Assembly (NCBI GenBank): GCA_003086435.1
Contig: QEFD01000063.1
Span: 1 to 35,488 of the forward strand
Origin: Acidianus hospitalis
Lineage (GTDB): Archaea; Thermoproteota; Thermoprotei_A; Sulfolobales; Sulfolobaceae
Length of the DNA stretch: 35,488 nt
Direction: 5' to 3'
Below are positions 19,517 through 32,547 of this stretch, one piece after another. The translations under genes were made by a program, and so were the position numbers. The notes under the pieces are model-generated. The model did not search any database, was not told the origin of the DNA, and was given only the letters and a program-made list of their open reading frames with translations. How positions within the stretch are numbered: position 1 is the first letter of the stretch; each line of letters opens with the position of its first letter.

Positions 19517-19536
19517 TCTTTAACAGAACTCGATTC

Positions 19537-20952
19537 ATGCCATCAAGTCCAGAAGACATGTTAAAGTTCTTAAAAGATAATAAAATTGAATGGGTAGATT
19601 TACAATTCACAGATGTTCCAGGGAGATTACATCATATAACAATTCCAGCAAGCGAGTTTGATGAGAATAGTGTAAAGACAGGCTTTGGAAAACTTGATGG
19701 AAGTAGCATAAAAGGTTTTACAATGATTTACGAAAGCGATATGGTGCTATTACCAGTACCAGAAACAATGACATTAATTCCTTGGACGCCAGGAGTTGCG
19801 AGAGTTATTACTAAAGTATTCTGGGGAGGAGGAAAAGGAAGATTTGAAAGAGATCCTAGATTCATAGCAGAGGAGGCTGAAAAATACCAGTTATCACAAG
19901 GTTATACTTCCTTCTTTGGTCCAGAAATGGAATTCTTCATTTTCGATAAAATAGACCTTGATGTAGCTACCCCTCAAAGAGGAACTGGATACAAAATTAT
20001 TGCTAGAGAAGCACCATGGCAAAATAATGGAGGATTTGTAATTAGATATAAAGAAGGTTATTATCCAGCCCCACCAGTAGATCAATTAATGGATGTAAGA
20101 CTGGAGGCCGTGGAAACTCTAGTTAAATATTTTGGATTCACAATTGAGGCAACTCATCATGAGGTAGCTACTGGAGGACAAGGAGAAATAGACTTTAGAT
20201 TCTCAACATTAGCAGATACTGCAGATAAAGTACAAACTCTAAAATACGTTGTAAAGAACGTAGCGGCAAAACATGGCATGGTAGCAACTTTCATGCCAAA
20301 GCCAATGTTTGGAGACAATGGAACAGGAATGCATACTCATTTCAGTTTATGGACTGCTGATGGCAAAAAGAATTTAATGTACGATCCTAATGACGAATAT
20401 GCAGAAATAAGCCAGACAGGAAGATATGTAATTGGAGGAATATTACATCATGCAAGAGCATTATCTGCGATAGTTTCCGCATCTGTTAATAGTTATAGAA
20501 GATTAGTCCCCGGATTTGAGGCACCAGTATACATTGCTTGGAGCAAATCTAATAGAAGTGCAATAATTAGAGTTCCCTCATATTATAAGGGAATAGAGAA
20601 AGCAAAGAGAATAGAATACCGTGCGCCAGATCCTTCTTGCAATCCATACTTAGCGTTTGCTGCAATATTGATGGCCGCATTGGATGGAGTAAATAAGAAA
20701 ATAGATCCAGGAGATCCAGTAGATGAGAACATTTATCATCTAACTCCAGAAAAGAGAAAGCAATTAGGTATCAAAGAGTTACCGAGATCATTAGATGAAG
20801 CATTAGATGAACTAGAGAGCGATAAAGAATTCTTAAAGCCAGTATTCAATTCAACAATACTTGATACATACATCGACTTAAAGAGAGAAGAAGCAAAGAC
20901 TCTACAAATGTATCCGCATCCAATGGAGTTATACTATTATCTAGATTCTTAA
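19537..20952 (+). CDS. glnA: Glutamine synthetase, type I
   Basis: Makes glutamine from glutamate, ammonia and ATP. At 471 residues it has the usual GS-I length. Visible are the N-terminal beta-grasp domain with [10 protein letters not shown] and [12 protein letters not shown], the metal-binding GPEMEFF and GQGEIDFRF, the ATP-site [25 protein letters not shown] and [14 protein letters not shown]. The tyrosine adenylylation loop of enteric enzymes (NLYxLP) is absent, so regulation is probably transcriptional. The 3' end overlaps the convergent regulator gene by four bases. Confidence 0.97.
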   Translation: MPSSPEDMLKFLKDNKIEWVDLQFTDVPGRLHHITIPASEFDENSVKTGFGKLDGSSIKGFTMIYESDMVLLPVPETMTLIPWTPGVARVITKVFWGGGKGRFERDPRFIAEEAEKYQLSQGYTSFFGPEMEFFIFDKIDLDVATPQRGTGYKIIAREAPWQNNGGFVIRYKEGYYPAPPVDQLMDVRLEAVETLVKYFGFTIEATHHEVATGGQGEIDFRFSTLADTADKVQTLKYVVKNVAAKHGMVATFMPKPMFGDNGTGMHTHFSLWTADGKKNLMYDPNDEYAEISQTGRYVIGGILHHARALSAIVSASVNSYRRLVPGFEAPVYIAWSKSNRSAIIRVPSYYKGIEKAKRIEYRAPDPSCNPYLAFAAILMAALDGVNKKIDPGDPVDENIYHLTPEKRKQLGIKELPRSLDEALDELESDKEFLKPVFNSTILDTYIDLKREEAKTLQMYPHPMELYYYLDS

Positions 20953-21848
20953 GCCGGAATATATATATTCATTTTTTTCAAATTTTTGTAAACTTCTTTT
21001 AAATCTAAATAGCTATCGAAGTAATATCTTTCAGATGCTTTTTTCATTATATTGTAATCCTCACCTAATAAATTGGAATAATCCGAAACCCATCTATCTT
21101 TTGAAGATAAAAACCAGGAAAATGCGTCTTCATATATCTCTTTTATTTTTTCCTCATCTTCTAAAGAGCTTCTTATAGCTAATGTACAACAGTGATTTGG
21201 TTCAAATACATGAGTTACTTTATGTCCTTTAGACTCAAGTATAGATAAATAAGGCTCCCAAATAGCTATTGCCGGAACTTTTTTTATTTCAAAATTTTTA
21301 ACTAACTCTTGTGGAGAATTAAAAGGAATTATATTAGCATTCTTTACTTCTGCTAGAGTCCATGTTTCCATACTAGACATTACTGTAGAACCTATATTGC
21401 ACGATTCGCCTACTATTCCTGCACCTCCCTTTGCACCTCCTGCTATAATTTTTATATCAAATATTTTTGAAAATATTATTTGCGAAATAACTGGCGAAAA
21501 TCCCATGTCTATTTTACCTAGGACTAAATCTTTAGTAACTTGAAGACCGTTGTCGTAAATTTTTACTTCAACTTCTATTCCTTTTTCTCTAAGTTTTTTT
21601 ATAAATGGAATAATAAAAGGATATTCTGCAGCATTTATAATTCCTAGCCTGAGAAATTTCGTTTCATTTAACGATACTATAAGATTTTTTCCAACTAATT
21701 GTTTCCTGAATATTATTCCTTCTTTTTCTAATTCATTAAGTATTTCAGATACTCTACTCTTTGACATTCCAGAAATCTTAACTAACTCAGTTTGAGGTAA
21801 TGATCCCCTCTCTTTAAGAATACTAAGAATTCTATCTCTTCCTTTCAT
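20949..21848 (-). CDS. Winged-helix regulator fused to a substrate-binding (NMT1/THI5-like) domain
   Basis: A 299-residue one-component regulator. Residues 1-65 form a winged helix-turn-helix (helix pair [20 protein letters not shown]). The rest resembles a soluble periplasmic-binding-protein domain of the SsuA/THI5 kind ([34 protein letters not shown]), without signal peptide. The ligand is unknown; thiamine pyrimidine or sulfonates are what relatives bind. The ATG at 21848 is chosen over the GTG at 21869 because the TATA box AGTTTAATAAA (21869-21879) lies 26 bases before it. Confidence 0.75.
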   Translation of the reverse strand: MKGRDRILSILKERGSLPQTELVKISGMSKSRVSEILNELEKEGIIFRKQLVGKNLIVSLNETKFLRLGIINAAEYPFIIPFIKKLREKGIEVEVKIYDNGLQVTKDLVLGKIDMGFSPVISQIIFSKIFDIKIIAGGAKGGAGIVGESCNIGSTVMSSMETWTLAEVKNANIIPFNSPQELVKNFEIKKVPAIAIWEPYLSILESKGHKVTHVFEPNHCCTLAIRSSLEDEEKIKEIYEDAFSWFLSSKDRWVSDYSNLLGEDYNIMKKASERYYFDSYLDLKEVYKNLKKMNIYIPA

Positions 21849-21868
21849 TACTAAAAATTTAAAAAACA

Positions 21869-21879
21869 CTTTATTAAAC
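21869..21879 (-). promoter_or_regulatory. TATA box of the wHTH/binding-domain regulator
   Basis: AGTTTAATAAA on the minus strand, centred 26 bases before the ATG at 21848. It overlaps the competing GTG at 21869, which makes that upstream start unlikely. Confidence 0.5.
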
Positions 21880-21897
21880 TTAAAGTTTTCTTCTTTC

Positions 21898-22536
21898 TTA
21901 TAATCTTAAACTTCTTTCATGCGTAGTATCTAATAATCTAAATACTTGATTAACTAATGCCCTGTTTGTCTTAAAGACTCCTCTAGTTGCTACTGAAACT
22001 AGCTTGGCTTCCTTGTCTTTTACTCCTCTCACATAAGCACACATGTGAATACCATTACCAATTACCATAACTCCCTTTGGTTTTATTTCGCTATTCATTA
22101 TTGCATCAGCTATCTGAGAAACTAATCTCTCTTGGATCTGAGGTCTTGCTGAATAATAGTTAACTATTCTTATTATTTTGCTAAATCCGGCAACTTTACC
22201 ATCACCATTGGCAACATAAGCAACATGAATCCTCCCTATAAACGGTAAGAGGTGATGCTCGCAAAGGGAAGAGAATTGTATATCTCTAATTAGAATTACT
22301 TGATCTCCGTTTTCATCTTCAGTTATATCTTCACCTATATCTTTAGCATTAAATACTTTTATTTTAGGTGGTGGACTTCTTAGACCAGAAGTCATTTCTA
22401 TTAAAGCTCTTGCAACTCTCTCTGGTGTTTCTCTTAAACCTTCTCTGTTTGGATCTTCCCCTAAAAGTTCTAGTATTTCTCTTATTCTTTTTGCAATTTC
22501 TTCTACCAATTTTTCTTGAGATATTGATGTTTCCAT
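21898..22536 (-). CDS. folE: GTP cyclohydrolase I (FolE)
   Basis: Zinc enzyme that converts GTP to dihydroneopterin triphosphate. The 212-residue protein has the full type-I active site: LCEHHLLPF with C92, H94 and H95, [16 protein letters not shown], and HMCAYVRGV with zinc ligand C166. Many archaea use the unrelated MptA instead, so a FolE-I here is noteworthy and probably feeds sulfopterin synthesis together with RFAP synthase. A TATA-like ACTATTTAATTAGC at 22559-22572 is about 30 bases upstream of the ATG. Confidence 0.96.
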   Translation of the reverse strand: METSISQEKLVEEIAKRIREILELLGEDPNREGLRETPERVARALIEMTSGLRSPPPKIKVFNAKDIGEDITEDENGDQVILIRDIQFSSLCEHHLLPFIGRIHVAYVANGDGKVAGFSKIIRIVNYYSARPQIQERLVSQIADAIMNSEIKPKGVMVIGNGIHMCAYVRGVKDKEAKLVSVATRGVFKTNRALVNQVFRLLDTTHERSLRL

Positions 22537-22587
22537 GCCAATTAGTATTCTGAGACTCTGCTAATTAAATAGTTTTTATAAAAAACC

Positions 22588-23640
22588 TTACAAAAGCTTA
22601 TAAGCCGTTTCTAAAACCTCGGGTTTACCGTTTGTTACTATTAATGTATCCTCTATCCGTACTCCGAACTTATCTTTAATGTATATGCCGGGCTCTACAG
22701 TTATTACCATGTTTTTCTTTAGTACATCGTTAGAATTAAACGATATATAAGGAGATTCATGAACTTCTATACCAACTCCGTGACCAGTAGAATGAACAAA
22801 ATATCTTCCATATCCATATTTTTCAATAACTTTTCTTGCAGTCTTATCTATTTCTGAAGCATTTACTCCAGATGTTACTGCATCTATTGCCTCTAATTGA
22901 GCCTCTAAAACTATCTCATAGATTTTCCTTACTTCGCCTTTAACATTAAAGGTTCTTGTGCTATCAAAACAGTATCCATCAAATTTTGCTCCTATATCTA
23001 CAACTACATTATCATTTTCTAGGATTTTCTTATCTGTAGGAATATGATGAGGGAAAGAGGAATTTTTACCTGCTGCTACTATTGAAGGAAAAGCATAATC
23101 TTCAGCACCACTGGCTTTCATAGTATAATCTATTATTCCAGATAGCTGTTTTTCAGTTATTTCACCTTCTAGAATTTTCTCCATACTAACCTTCATTGCT
23201 TCTGAAGTTATTTCTCCAGCTTTCTTTATTTTTTCCAATTCTTCATCGTCTTTGATACTACGCATTTCAGAAATGTCTTTTGATATATCAATTAAATTAT
23301 ATTTTGAGGATAAAAGCCTATAAACGTTAACAGTAGACCAGTTAATATCTAATGCTACAGTATTCTTAGTAATTAACTTCGGTAAAATATCTGATAAGGA
23401 GCCTACAAGAATCCCATTAGCTATATTACTTGGATAATATATTTTAACGTCTAGCCCGCTTATTTCTCTGGCTCTATTCTCCTCTAATAGAGGTGCTAAA
23501 AGTGTCGCAACTCCATCACAATATATTATACTACCTGCTCCTTTATAATTAGTAAAATAATAAACATTAGGATCTCCACTTATTATTATACACGAATTAT
23601 TATATTTTTGAGAGAGCTCTTCAAGCTTTTTGATTCTCAT
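22588..23640 (-). CDS. Xaa-Pro dipeptidase/aminopeptidase (peptidase family M24)
   Basis: Cleaves X-Pro bonds in peptides. The 350-residue protein has the creatinase-like N-terminal domain (about 1-120) and the pita-bread catalytic domain. Metal ligands are in [19 protein letters not shown] (two Asp), [13 protein letters not shown] (His), VEPGIYI (Glu) and GVRIEDT (Glu). It is most like archaeal prolidases (PepQ). Its ATG overlaps the moaA stop by four bases, so it is co-transcribed with moaA although the functions look unrelated. Confidence 0.93.
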   Translation of the reverse strand: MRIKKLEELSQKYNNSCIIISGDPNVYYFTNYKGAGSIIYCDGVATLLAPLLEENRAREISGLDVKIYYPSNIANGILVGSLSDILPKLITKNTVALDINWSTVNVYRLLSSKYNLIDISKDISEMRSIKDDEELEKIKKAGEITSEAMKVSMEKILEGEITEKQLSGIIDYTMKASGAEDYAFPSIVAAGKNSSFPHHIPTDKKILENDNVVVDIGAKFDGYCFDSTRTFNVKGEVRKIYEIVLEAQLEAIDAVTSGVNASEIDKTARKVIEKYGYGRYFVHSTGHGVGIEVHESPYISFNSNDVLKKNMVITVEPGIYIKDKFGVRIEDTLIVTNGKPEVLETAYKLL

Positions 23641-24563
23641 AATGTATATTTAAAATTCGGCTCTCTAATAGCTATTGCTAAATTAAATGCCTCTTTTATT
23701 AGTTCTAATTTGTCGTCTTCTGACAAGTTTGATTTAAGTATTCCAGAAATATCGATTACCTTATCTTCTCTATATAAACATGTTTTTAACTTGCCGTCTA
23801 CTGTAAGTCTTATTCTATTGCATCCGGCACAAAATATTGGATTAGCATAAGGTTTTACTACTTCTACTACTAAGCCGGAATTTAAATAATATCTAGGTCT
23901 AAAATGCTTGTTCCTTATTGTTACTTTTGTTGAATTCTTCTTTAGATAATCCTCAATTATATTTAAATTCTCGTGATATGAAAACGAAGATTTACCTAAC
24001 CCTACAGGATGCATTTCTATTAAATGTAATTCATCTATCCCTAGTTTCTCCGAAAAATCTATGATCTCTTTTATTTCATTAATATTCATTTTATTTACAA
24101 CAAAATTTAATTTTACGGGTCTAAGATTAGCATTAATAGCCGATTTTATTCCTTCTAAAACCTTATCGAGGGCGTCAACTCCAGTAATTTTCTTAAAAGT
24201 TTCCCTATCTAATGCGTGAAGACTAATGTTGACCCTAGATAATCCAGCTTCTTTTAATTTAGTAGCTAGTCTAGGAAGTAGAACACCATTAGTGGTCATG
24301 GAAATTTCAAAACCTAGCGATCTCAAGCCTTTAACGATCTCTATTAAATCTCTTCGTAAAGTAGGTTCTCCTCCTGTTAATTTTACGTATTTTATCCCAA
24401 AATCTTTAGAAGCCTTGGCTACAAGTAGTATATCGTGTAAAGGTAATCCTGATAAATTTTCGTTTCCTTCACCTTCCATATGGCAGAAAAAGCAAGAAAA
24501 ATTACATGCATGAGTAAGCGTAATTCTTAAGTCTTCAAGGTCTCTTCCAAATCTATCCTTCAT
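23637..24563 (-). CDS. moaA: GTP 3',8-cyclase MoaA (molybdenum cofactor)
   Basis: Radical SAM enzyme that starts molybdopterin synthesis from GTP. The 308-residue protein has the N-terminal cluster C20, C24, C27 (ACNFSCFFC), TGGEP at 63-67, and the C-terminal substrate cluster C245, C248, C262 with [13 protein letters not shown]. The bacterial catalytic GG tail is missing; the protein ends KYTL. It has a TATA-like AGTTTATTAAG (24585-24595, minus) 26 bases before its ATG. Molybdopterin links it in function to the molybdate/tungstate-type transporter at 6403-8198. Confidence 0.95.
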   Translation of the reverse strand: MKDRFGRDLEDLRITLTHACNFSCFFCHMEGEGNENLSGLPLHDILLVAKASKDFGIKYVKLTGGEPTLRRDLIEIVKGLRSLGFEISMTTNGVLLPRLATKLKEAGLSRVNISLHALDRETFKKITGVDALDKVLEGIKSAINANLRPVKLNFVVNKMNINEIKEIIDFSEKLGIDELHLIEMHPVGLGKSSFSYHENLNIIEDYLKKNSTKVTIRNKHFRPRYYLNSGLVVEVVKPYANPIFCAGCNRIRLTVDGKLKTCLYREDKVIDISGILKSNLSEDDKLELIKEAFNLAIAIREPNFKYTL

Positions 24564-24598
24564 TACTTTTAAATTGTTTCTTGACCTTAATAAACTAG
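24564..24598. promoter_or_regulatory. Interleaved divergent promoters of moaA and the zinc-ribbon gene
   Basis: Thirty-five bases separate the start codons. Plus-strand TTTTAAATT (24567-24575) lies 28 bases before the ATG at 24599. Minus-strand AGTTTATTAAG (24585-24595) lies 26 bases before the moaA ATG at 24563. The boxes cross over as in the 9652-9684 region. Confidence 0.55.
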
Positions 24599-24784
24599 AT
24601 GAAAGAAGTTCTTTGCCCTAAATGCGGAATAAGGATGGAATTTATGGCAGAAACTGAAAGTAACAGTGAAGGAAGAGAAGTTAGATATTTCTATAGATGT
24701 CCTGCTTGCGGAACAAAAATAAACGAAAGTATAATGAAGATTTTAAAGAAAGATAGTGCGGTAATAATTAAAGTTCTGCAATAA
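24599..24784 (+). CDS. Small zinc-ribbon protein
   Basis: A 61-residue protein with two zinc knuckles, CPKCG (7-11) and CPACG (34-38), separated by a beta-strand-rich stretch: a plain zinc ribbon. No enzyme domain is attached. A TATA-like box 28 bases upstream and clean coding sequence support a real gene. Proteins of this sort bind nucleic acid or protein partners; the role is unknown. The end overlaps the convergent kinase gene by 17 bases. Confidence 0.78.
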   Translation: MKEVLCPKCGIRMEFMAETESNSEGREVRYFYRCPACGTKINESIMKILKKDSAVIIKVLQ

Positions 24785-25426
24785 TTTTTTTGATTAAATT
24801 TAATGCCATTGGAGGGAATAAAGTCAACACGTTTATATTTCTTATATCAAGAATATAAGATATCTCCTTTTGAGTAGGCTTATAAGAGTTTAAAAATGCT
24901 CTGGACATTTTCTCAAAGTTTTTTAAATCATTTATATATTTATAACTTAGGAAAAGAAGAAAAACTAAAATATCCCATGCAAAGTATTTTTCTTCCTTAG
25001 TTTGGATAGCTTGTTCTGCATCTATAACATAAATCTTTTCATTTACAATAAAATTTTCAATTTTTGTATCTCCTAACGATAATCCGTTTTCATGAATTAT
25101 TTTGAAGGCCTTGCCTAGCATAAGAAAATCTTCTTCTGTTTCTATAGGTCTTCCTTTTATATAATCCCTCATTATGCAATTAGTATCATAATCCATATCT
25201 ATAATTTTTGGGGTTCCTATTTCACGCCATTTTCTAGTAAAAAAATCAATCTCTCTATTCATTCGTTCTCGAGGACTTGAAGCATAAGGATACGATTTAA
25301 AAAATGATGAAATAAAATACCATTTAATTCCTGCACTAGTAGAATAACATTTAATAACGTACTCTTTTTCTTCAAGTTTGATTAACTTACTCTGTAAGTA
25401 TAGAGATTTTATCACATCTTCAAACT

Positions 25427-25430
<4 letters not shown>
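24768..25430 (-). CDS. Small Bud32/RIO-like atypical kinase
   Basis: A 220-residue minimal kinase. The likely ATP lysine is K27 (VIKCYS), the helix-C glutamate E60 (MNREIDFF), the catalytic loop LGDTKIENF has D121 and N126, and the metal-binding aspartate is D137 in VIDAEQA, replacing DFG. A glycine-rich loop and the substrate lobe are missing, as in Bud32 and Kdo/lipopolysaccharide kinases. It is not the Kae1-fused Bud32. Its start overlaps the stop of the cysteine-synthase-like gene by four bases, implying joint expression. The substrate could be a protein or a small molecule. Confidence 0.75.
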
Positions 25431-26323
<893 letters not shown>

Positions 26324-26369
26324 CTACCTACTAATCTATCCTAATATAACGTATAAAAGAGTTTCTTTT

Positions 26370-26594
26370 TTATTTCTTTAATTTTAACCTAATCACTATT
26401 TTACTTCCTTGCTTTTCATAACTTAAAAATATATTTCCAGTTTCATTACACCATTTTTCTAGAGCTTGAACGGAAGCTTCCCATGGAGTTCTTATTACCA
26501 CGTCTTCCTCTTCGCCTTCCTTTAAGGACTTCCATTCTCTATAAATTTCAAGTAAAACTACTGGGCATATTCCATCAGAATTTATTTCCTTCAT
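26370..26594 (-). CDS. TusA-family sulfur carrier protein
   Basis: A 74-residue TusA/SirA-fold protein. The sulfur-carrying cysteine is C10 in [11 protein letters not shown], where most homologues have CPxP. The central strand-helix ([24 protein letters not shown]) and final strand are as in TusA. Such proteins carry persulfide or thiosulfonate groups in sulfur oxidation or tRNA/cofactor thiolation. It is cotranscribed with, and overlaps by four bases, the DsrE-like gene upstream; TusA-DsrE pairs are established in Sulfolobales sulfur metabolism. Confidence 0.85.
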   Translation of the reverse strand: MKEINSDGICPVVLLEIYREWKSLKEGEEEDVVIRTPWEASVQALEKWCNETGNIFLSYEKQGSKIVIRLKLKK

Positions 26595-26992
26595 AACGTA
26601 ATCACCACGTCTGAAGTCTTTGCCTCCTCTAAAAAGGATATAGTATCGGACAATTTTATTCCATCTAATAAATCAGACTTAGAGAAACCCGCCAATTTTA
26701 ACCCTGCTTCATCAACGTAGAACTCAACACCTTCTTTTATTGCCTCCATTAGTAATTTAGATGTATCTGGAATATTCATTCTCTTCATTTGAAAGCTAAT
26801 AAAAAGTCTTGCAAAAAATCCCATTTTAAGCTTGGATTTGCCTTTCATCTCTTTTGTAAATAGAATCACTGCTTGTGAAGTGACGAAAAATTTAACGTCC
26901 CAATTTAATGATTTGCCCCCTATAGCTAGAACTAATCCATGATAGAATTTATCCATACCATTATCCGCAAGTAATATTGTTAATTTTGCCAT
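26591..26992 (-). CDS. DsrE-like protein without cysteine
   Basis: A 133-residue alpha-beta protein of the DsrE/DsrF-like family: LTILLADNG at the N-terminus, [14 protein letters not shown] in the middle and [21 protein letters not shown] near the C-terminus. Homologues usually have a cysteine where this has D in YVDEA, and this protein contains no cysteine at all, so it cannot carry sulfur by itself. Codons run back to 27259, but that would cover the divergent gene. The ATG at 26992, 28 bases from the shared TATA box, is the start. The TusA gene follows with an ATGA overlap. Confidence 0.75.
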   Translation of the reverse strand: MAKLTILLADNGMDKFYHGLVLAIGGKSLNWDVKFFVTSQAVILFTKEMKGKSKLKMGFFARLFISFQMKRMNIPDTSKLLMEAIKEGVEFYVDEAGLKLAGFSKSDLLDGIKLSDTISFLEEAKTSDVVITL

Positions 26993-27013
26993 AGATAGTA
27001 TAACATGATTAAA

Positions 27014-27026
27014 GGTTATAAAAACG
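27014..27026. promoter_or_regulatory. Single TATA box shared by the dsrE-tusA and DUF711 genes
   Basis: GGTTATAAAAACG, core TTATAAAA at 27017-27024. It is 25 bases from the plus-strand ATG (27045) and 28 bases from the minus-strand ATG (26992). No better box exists at that distance for either gene, although minor TATA-like strings (26998-27005, 27032-27041) lie closer to the starts. Confidence 0.55.
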
Positions 27027-27044
27027 AGCAAAGTATATTTAGCC

Positions 27045-28068
<1,024 letters not shown>

Positions 28069-28089
28069 TCTAGTAATATATAGTTGAGT

Positions 28090-29142
<1,053 letters not shown>

Positions 29143-29148
29143 AAAAAG

Positions 29149-30309
29149 TTATAGTGTTTGAACTTCCCTTAATTGCTCAAGTACATAGTTTCTTATTTCC
29201 TTTAAGCTTGGTAAGTCTCTTATTATTTTCCCATTTTCCATGTATTTAACTAACAAAGGCTTACAACCTTCTATTGGTTTATCCTCTAGTAAAGTTATTA
29301 TATCATTAAATCCGCTACATCTATATACTTGTTTAGCTCCAGGCCATTTGCCTCTTTTAGTATATGGTATCCACTTTCCATCGATTTTCTTCTCAACAAT
29401 ATCAGCACTTAGATCTACACTAGGGGGCATTGAAATACTGGTTCCTACTCCGAACCCGTCTACATAATCTCTTAATTCTACTACATCCTCTTCATCTATG
29501 CCACCACTTACAAATATTTTAACGTGTGAGAAACCATTAATATTAAGAGTCCACCTAACTTCTTGTACAATCTTTCTGAAATTCCCACGTCTACTTGAAG
29601 GAGTATCTAGCCTAACGCCTGCTAGTCTTTTACCCAGTAACTTAGCAGCTTTTAAAGCCTCAGTCCTTTCGTCTTCGAAAGTGTCTACTAACGCTATTCT
29701 TGGTACTTTTTCGTCCATTGCTTCATCAAACGCTTTCCAAGCCTTCTCGTTATCTCCTATTGAAAGCATTAATGCATGTGGCATAGTTCCAGAAGGCTCT
29801 ATGTCGAAAATGTCCTTATCGAATGCTCCAGAAATCCCATCAGAACCGCCTATATAAGCAGCTCTATCGGCCATAGGAGCTATTGCTGGATGAAGAGCTC
29901 TAAGCCCAAAAAATAATACAGTCTTATCTTGAGCAAGTTTCTTTATTCTTGCAGCTTTTGTTGCAATACTACTTTCATGTCTTAGTATTCCCAATAAAGC
30001 TGTCTCGTATACTCCGAAATCAAGATAGTTTCCTTCAATTATCATTACTGGCTCTATTTCTTTAAATAATGTTCCTTCTGGCATAGCATATACTGTAACT
30101 GGTTTTCCTTCAAGTAACTTAAGGGCTTCTTCTAATCCTGTAAATACTGCCCAACTATACCCTTTAGGAAGTCCATAAGAATGAAATTCCATTCTCACTT
30201 CCACGTTATTTATGCCTAGATGTTCTAGTGTTTTTATAGTTCTATCAAAATAAATATCGGTTATCTTACCGCTCAAAATTTCGTCCTCTGTTGCTGTATA
30301 GAACTTCAT
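29149..30309 (-). CDS. pncB: Nicotinate phosphoribosyltransferase
   Basis: Salvages nicotinate into NAD by making nicotinate mononucleotide from PRPP. The 386-residue enzyme shows the archaeal/bacterial NAPRTase blocks: [37 protein letters not shown] and [10 protein letters not shown] (substrate), then the phosphate-binding [13 protein letters not shown] and [10 protein letters not shown]-terminal extension with CSGFND and GCKPL could bind a metal. Its promoter TATA (30333-30340) is shared with the divergent rps19e operon. Confidence 0.93.
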   Translation of the reverse strand: MKFYTATEDEILSGKITDIYFDRTIKTLEHLGINNVEVRMEFHSYGLPKGYSWAVFTGLEEALKLLEGKPVTVYAMPEGTLFKEIEPVMIIEGNYLDFGVYETALLGILRHESSIATKAARIKKLAQDKTVLFFGLRALHPAIAPMADRAAYIGGSDGISGAFDKDIFDIEPSGTMPHALMLSIGDNEKAWKAFDEAMDEKVPRIALVDTFEDERTEALKAAKLLGKRLAGVRLDTPSSRRGNFRKIVQEVRWTLNINGFSHVKIFVSGGIDEEDVVELRDYVDGFGVGTSISMPPSVDLSADIVEKKIDGKWIPYTKRGKWPGAKQVYRCSGFNDIITLLEDKPIEGCKPLLVKYMENGKIIRDLPSLKEIRNYVLEQLREVQTL

Positions 30310-30330
30310 AGTTATCTCTAATCTAAAGTT

Positions 30331-30342
30331 AATTTTTAAACC
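30331..30342. promoter_or_regulatory. TATA box shared by pncB and the rps19e operon
   Basis: AATTTTTAAACC, core TTTTTAAA at 30333-30340. It is 28 bases from the pncB ATG (30309, minus) and 29 bases from the rps19e ATG (30366, plus). Another weaker box, CCTTAAAG at 30341-30348, is 21 bases from rps19e. Confidence 0.5.
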
Positions 30343-30365
30343 TTAAAGATAGCAGTGAAATAGAC

Positions 30366-30825
<460 letters not shown>

Positions 30826-30834
30826 TGATGTTCT

Positions 30835-31185
30835 ATGTCAGAAGATGAATATGATCCTGAGTTACAAAATTTACTAGCCAGAAGAGCTGAAGAAGAAAGT
30901 AGAAGAGCATTAGAAGAAAGAAGAAAAAGAGAAGAATATGAGAAACAAAAAGAGGCTTTACTTAGAGTTATTTTAACACCAGAAGCAAGGCAAAGACTAA
31001 ATAATGTAAAGTTAGTAAAGCCAGAACTAGCGGAATCTTTAGAAAACCAATTGATAGCACTTGCACAAGCAGGAAGAATTAGGGTTCCTATAACTGACGA
31101 TGAACTAAAGGAAATCTTAGCCCAAGTAGCAGAACAAAATAAAAGAGATTATAAGATTCAAATTAGAGAAAGGGGTTGGAAATGA
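30835..31185 (+). CDS. PDCD5-family DNA-binding protein
   Basis: A 116-residue protein matching the PDCD5/TFAR19 family: a charged N-terminal helix ([22 protein letters not shown]), the core [37 protein letters not shown] and C-terminal [13 protein letters not shown]. Archaeal members are small helical proteins proposed to bind nucleic acid, and their genes sit with S19e and L39e in many genomes. A GTGATG ribosome binding site lies six bases before the ATG. It overlaps rpl39e by four bases. Confidence 0.93.
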   Translation: MSEDEYDPELQNLLARRAEEESRRALEERRKREEYEKQKEALLRVILTPEARQRLNNVKLVKPELAESLENQLIALAQAGRIRVPITDDELKEILAQVAEQNKRDYKIQIRERGWK

Positions 31186-31337
31186 GCACAACTAAACCCT
31201 TAGCTAAAAAATTAAGATTAGCCAAGGCTCTAAAATCAAACTCAGCTATCCCAGCATGGGTTATATTAAAAACTAATGGAAAAGTAAGAATAAATCCTCT
31301 TAGAAGAAACTGGAGAAGGAATAGTCTAAAGGTGTAA
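31182..31337 (+). CDS. rpl39e: 50S ribosomal protein L39e
   Basis: A 51-residue basic protein that lines the peptide exit tunnel. [21 protein letters not shown] and the arginine-rich [11 protein letters not shown] end match L39e. The ATG overlaps the PDCD5-family gene stop (ATGA) and rpl31e begins five bases after the stop; the L39e-L31e-aIF6-LX order is typical of archaea. Confidence 0.96.
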   Translation: MSTTKPLAKKLRLAKALKSNSAIPAWVILKTNGKVRINPLRRNWRRNSLKV

Positions 31338-31341
31338 AAGC

Positions 31342-31608
31342 ATGAAAGAGAAGGATAATTTTGAAATGGTAATTAACTTAAGAAAGATAGCTACCGGTAA
31401 GAGGACTAACAGGCTAGGGAGAGCATTAAAGGAAATTAGAAGTAAAATAATCAGACATTTTGGAGCAGATAGAGTAGTGATAGACCCATTAGTAGTAAAG
31501 TCATTATCTAGTAACGGATATGACAAGATAAGAAGCAGAATAAGAGTAGTAGTAAGCAAATTAGATGAAAAAACATATTTAGTGAAGCTTGCAATTAAGA
31601 GTGAATGA
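31342..31608 (+). CDS. rpl31e: 50S ribosomal protein L31e
   Basis: An 88-residue L31e of archaeal/eukaryotic type near the exit tunnel. Family blocks are [35 protein letters not shown] and [18 protein letters not shown]. It follows rpl39e after four bases and overlaps aif6 by four (ATGA), so translation is coupled. Confidence 0.97.
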   Translation: MKEKDNFEMVINLRKIATGKRTNRLGRALKEIRSKIIRHFGADRVVIDPLVVKSLSSNGYDKIRSRIRVVVSKLDEKTYLVKLAIKSE

Positions 31609-32276
31609 ATATACAGAGATTAAGTATATTTGGAACCGATAATATAGGAGTATACATATTTTCTAACGATAAATATACTTTTGTTCCAAAAAATCTAGAT
31701 AATGAAACTAAAAAGCTTATCCAAGAAAATTTAGGTACAGAAATTATAGAAACTACAATAGCAGATAGTTTCTTAATAGGAATTTTTATGACAGGTAATA
31801 ATAAAGCACTTCTTCTTCCTAAAAATATTAGAGACGACGAATTAAAAATTGTAAAAGAACTTGCTAAGGACATAAGAGTAGAAGTATTAAACTTGAAGAC
31901 CACTGCACTTGGAAATGTAATATTGACAAACGATAACGCTGCATTAGTTTATCCGGAATTTTCAGACGCAGAAGTCAAGCAAATTAAAGAAGCATTACAA
32001 GTTGACGAAATTAAAAAAGGTAGAATTGCACATGTATCTGTTGTAGGGTCAGTAGGAGTTGTTACAGATAAAGGTGGAATTGTACACATAGATGCCACTG
32101 ACGATGAAATAAAGGAACTATCTAAACTATTCAAAATTAACATAGATATAGGCACGGTAAATTTCGGTAGCGCATTTGTTAGAAGCGGCCTAGTGGCAAA
32201 TGATAAAGGAATATTAGTTGGTTCATCTACTACTGGACCAGAGATTTTAAGAATTCAGAAAGCTTTAGGTGAATGA
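31605..32276 (+). CDS. eif6: Translation initiation factor aIF6
   Basis: Ribosome anti-association factor that binds the large subunit next to L14/L24e. The 223-residue protein is a five-fold repeat propeller; repeat starts are visible as [45 protein letters not shown] and [23 protein letters not shown]. The ATG overlaps rpl31e by four bases, and rpl20a begins two bases after the stop. Synteny with L31e and LX is conserved across archaea. Confidence 0.97.
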   Translation: MNIQRLSIFGTDNIGVYIFSNDKYTFVPKNLDNETKKLIQENLGTEIIETTIADSFLIGIFMTGNNKALLLPKNIRDDELKIVKELAKDIRVEVLNLKTTALGNVILTNDNAALVYPEFSDAEVKQIKEALQVDEIKKGRIAHVSVVGSVGVVTDKGGIVHIDATDDEIKELSKLFKINIDIGTVNFGSAFVRSGLVANDKGILVGSSTTGPEILRIQKALGE

Positions 32277-32277
32277 G

Positions 32278-32541
32278 ATGGAGGAGATTAAAGTTTACAT
32301 GGTAAAAGGCACTGCACTATTTAATGAAAGTAGATTCCCAACAAGACAAAAATTTATAAAATTTGTTAGAGCATTAAATGAAAAACAAGCTACAGAGTAT
32401 ATTTATGCATACTTTGGCAGTAAAAATAAAATAAAGAGACATAACATCAAAATTGAAGAAATTAAGGAAATTCCGTTGGACGAAGTTCCAGATAGGAGAA
32501 TAAAAGATATTGCTAAGCTAGACAAGATTATTTTAATGTGA
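32278..32541 (+). CDS. rpl18a: 50S ribosomal protein LX (L18ae/L20a)
   Basis: An 87-residue LX protein: [29 protein letters not shown] and the [15 protein letters not shown] block are diagnostic. A GTG at 32269 is in frame, but the ATG at 32278 is chosen because GGTGA (32268-32272) lies five bases before it and the product then starts [11 protein letters not shown]. It sits between aif6 and the prefoldin alpha gene in the operon. Confidence 0.95.
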   Translation: MEEIKVYMVKGTALFNESRFPTRQKFIKFVRALNEKQATEYIYAYFGSKNKIKRHNIKIEEIKEIPLDEVPDRRIKDIAKLDKIILM

Positions 32542-32547
32542 TAAATC

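Noticed and set aside
29498..29857. A 119-codon plus-strand open frame inside pncB
   Set aside because: It is antisense to conserved NAPRTase motifs; no promoter or family features.
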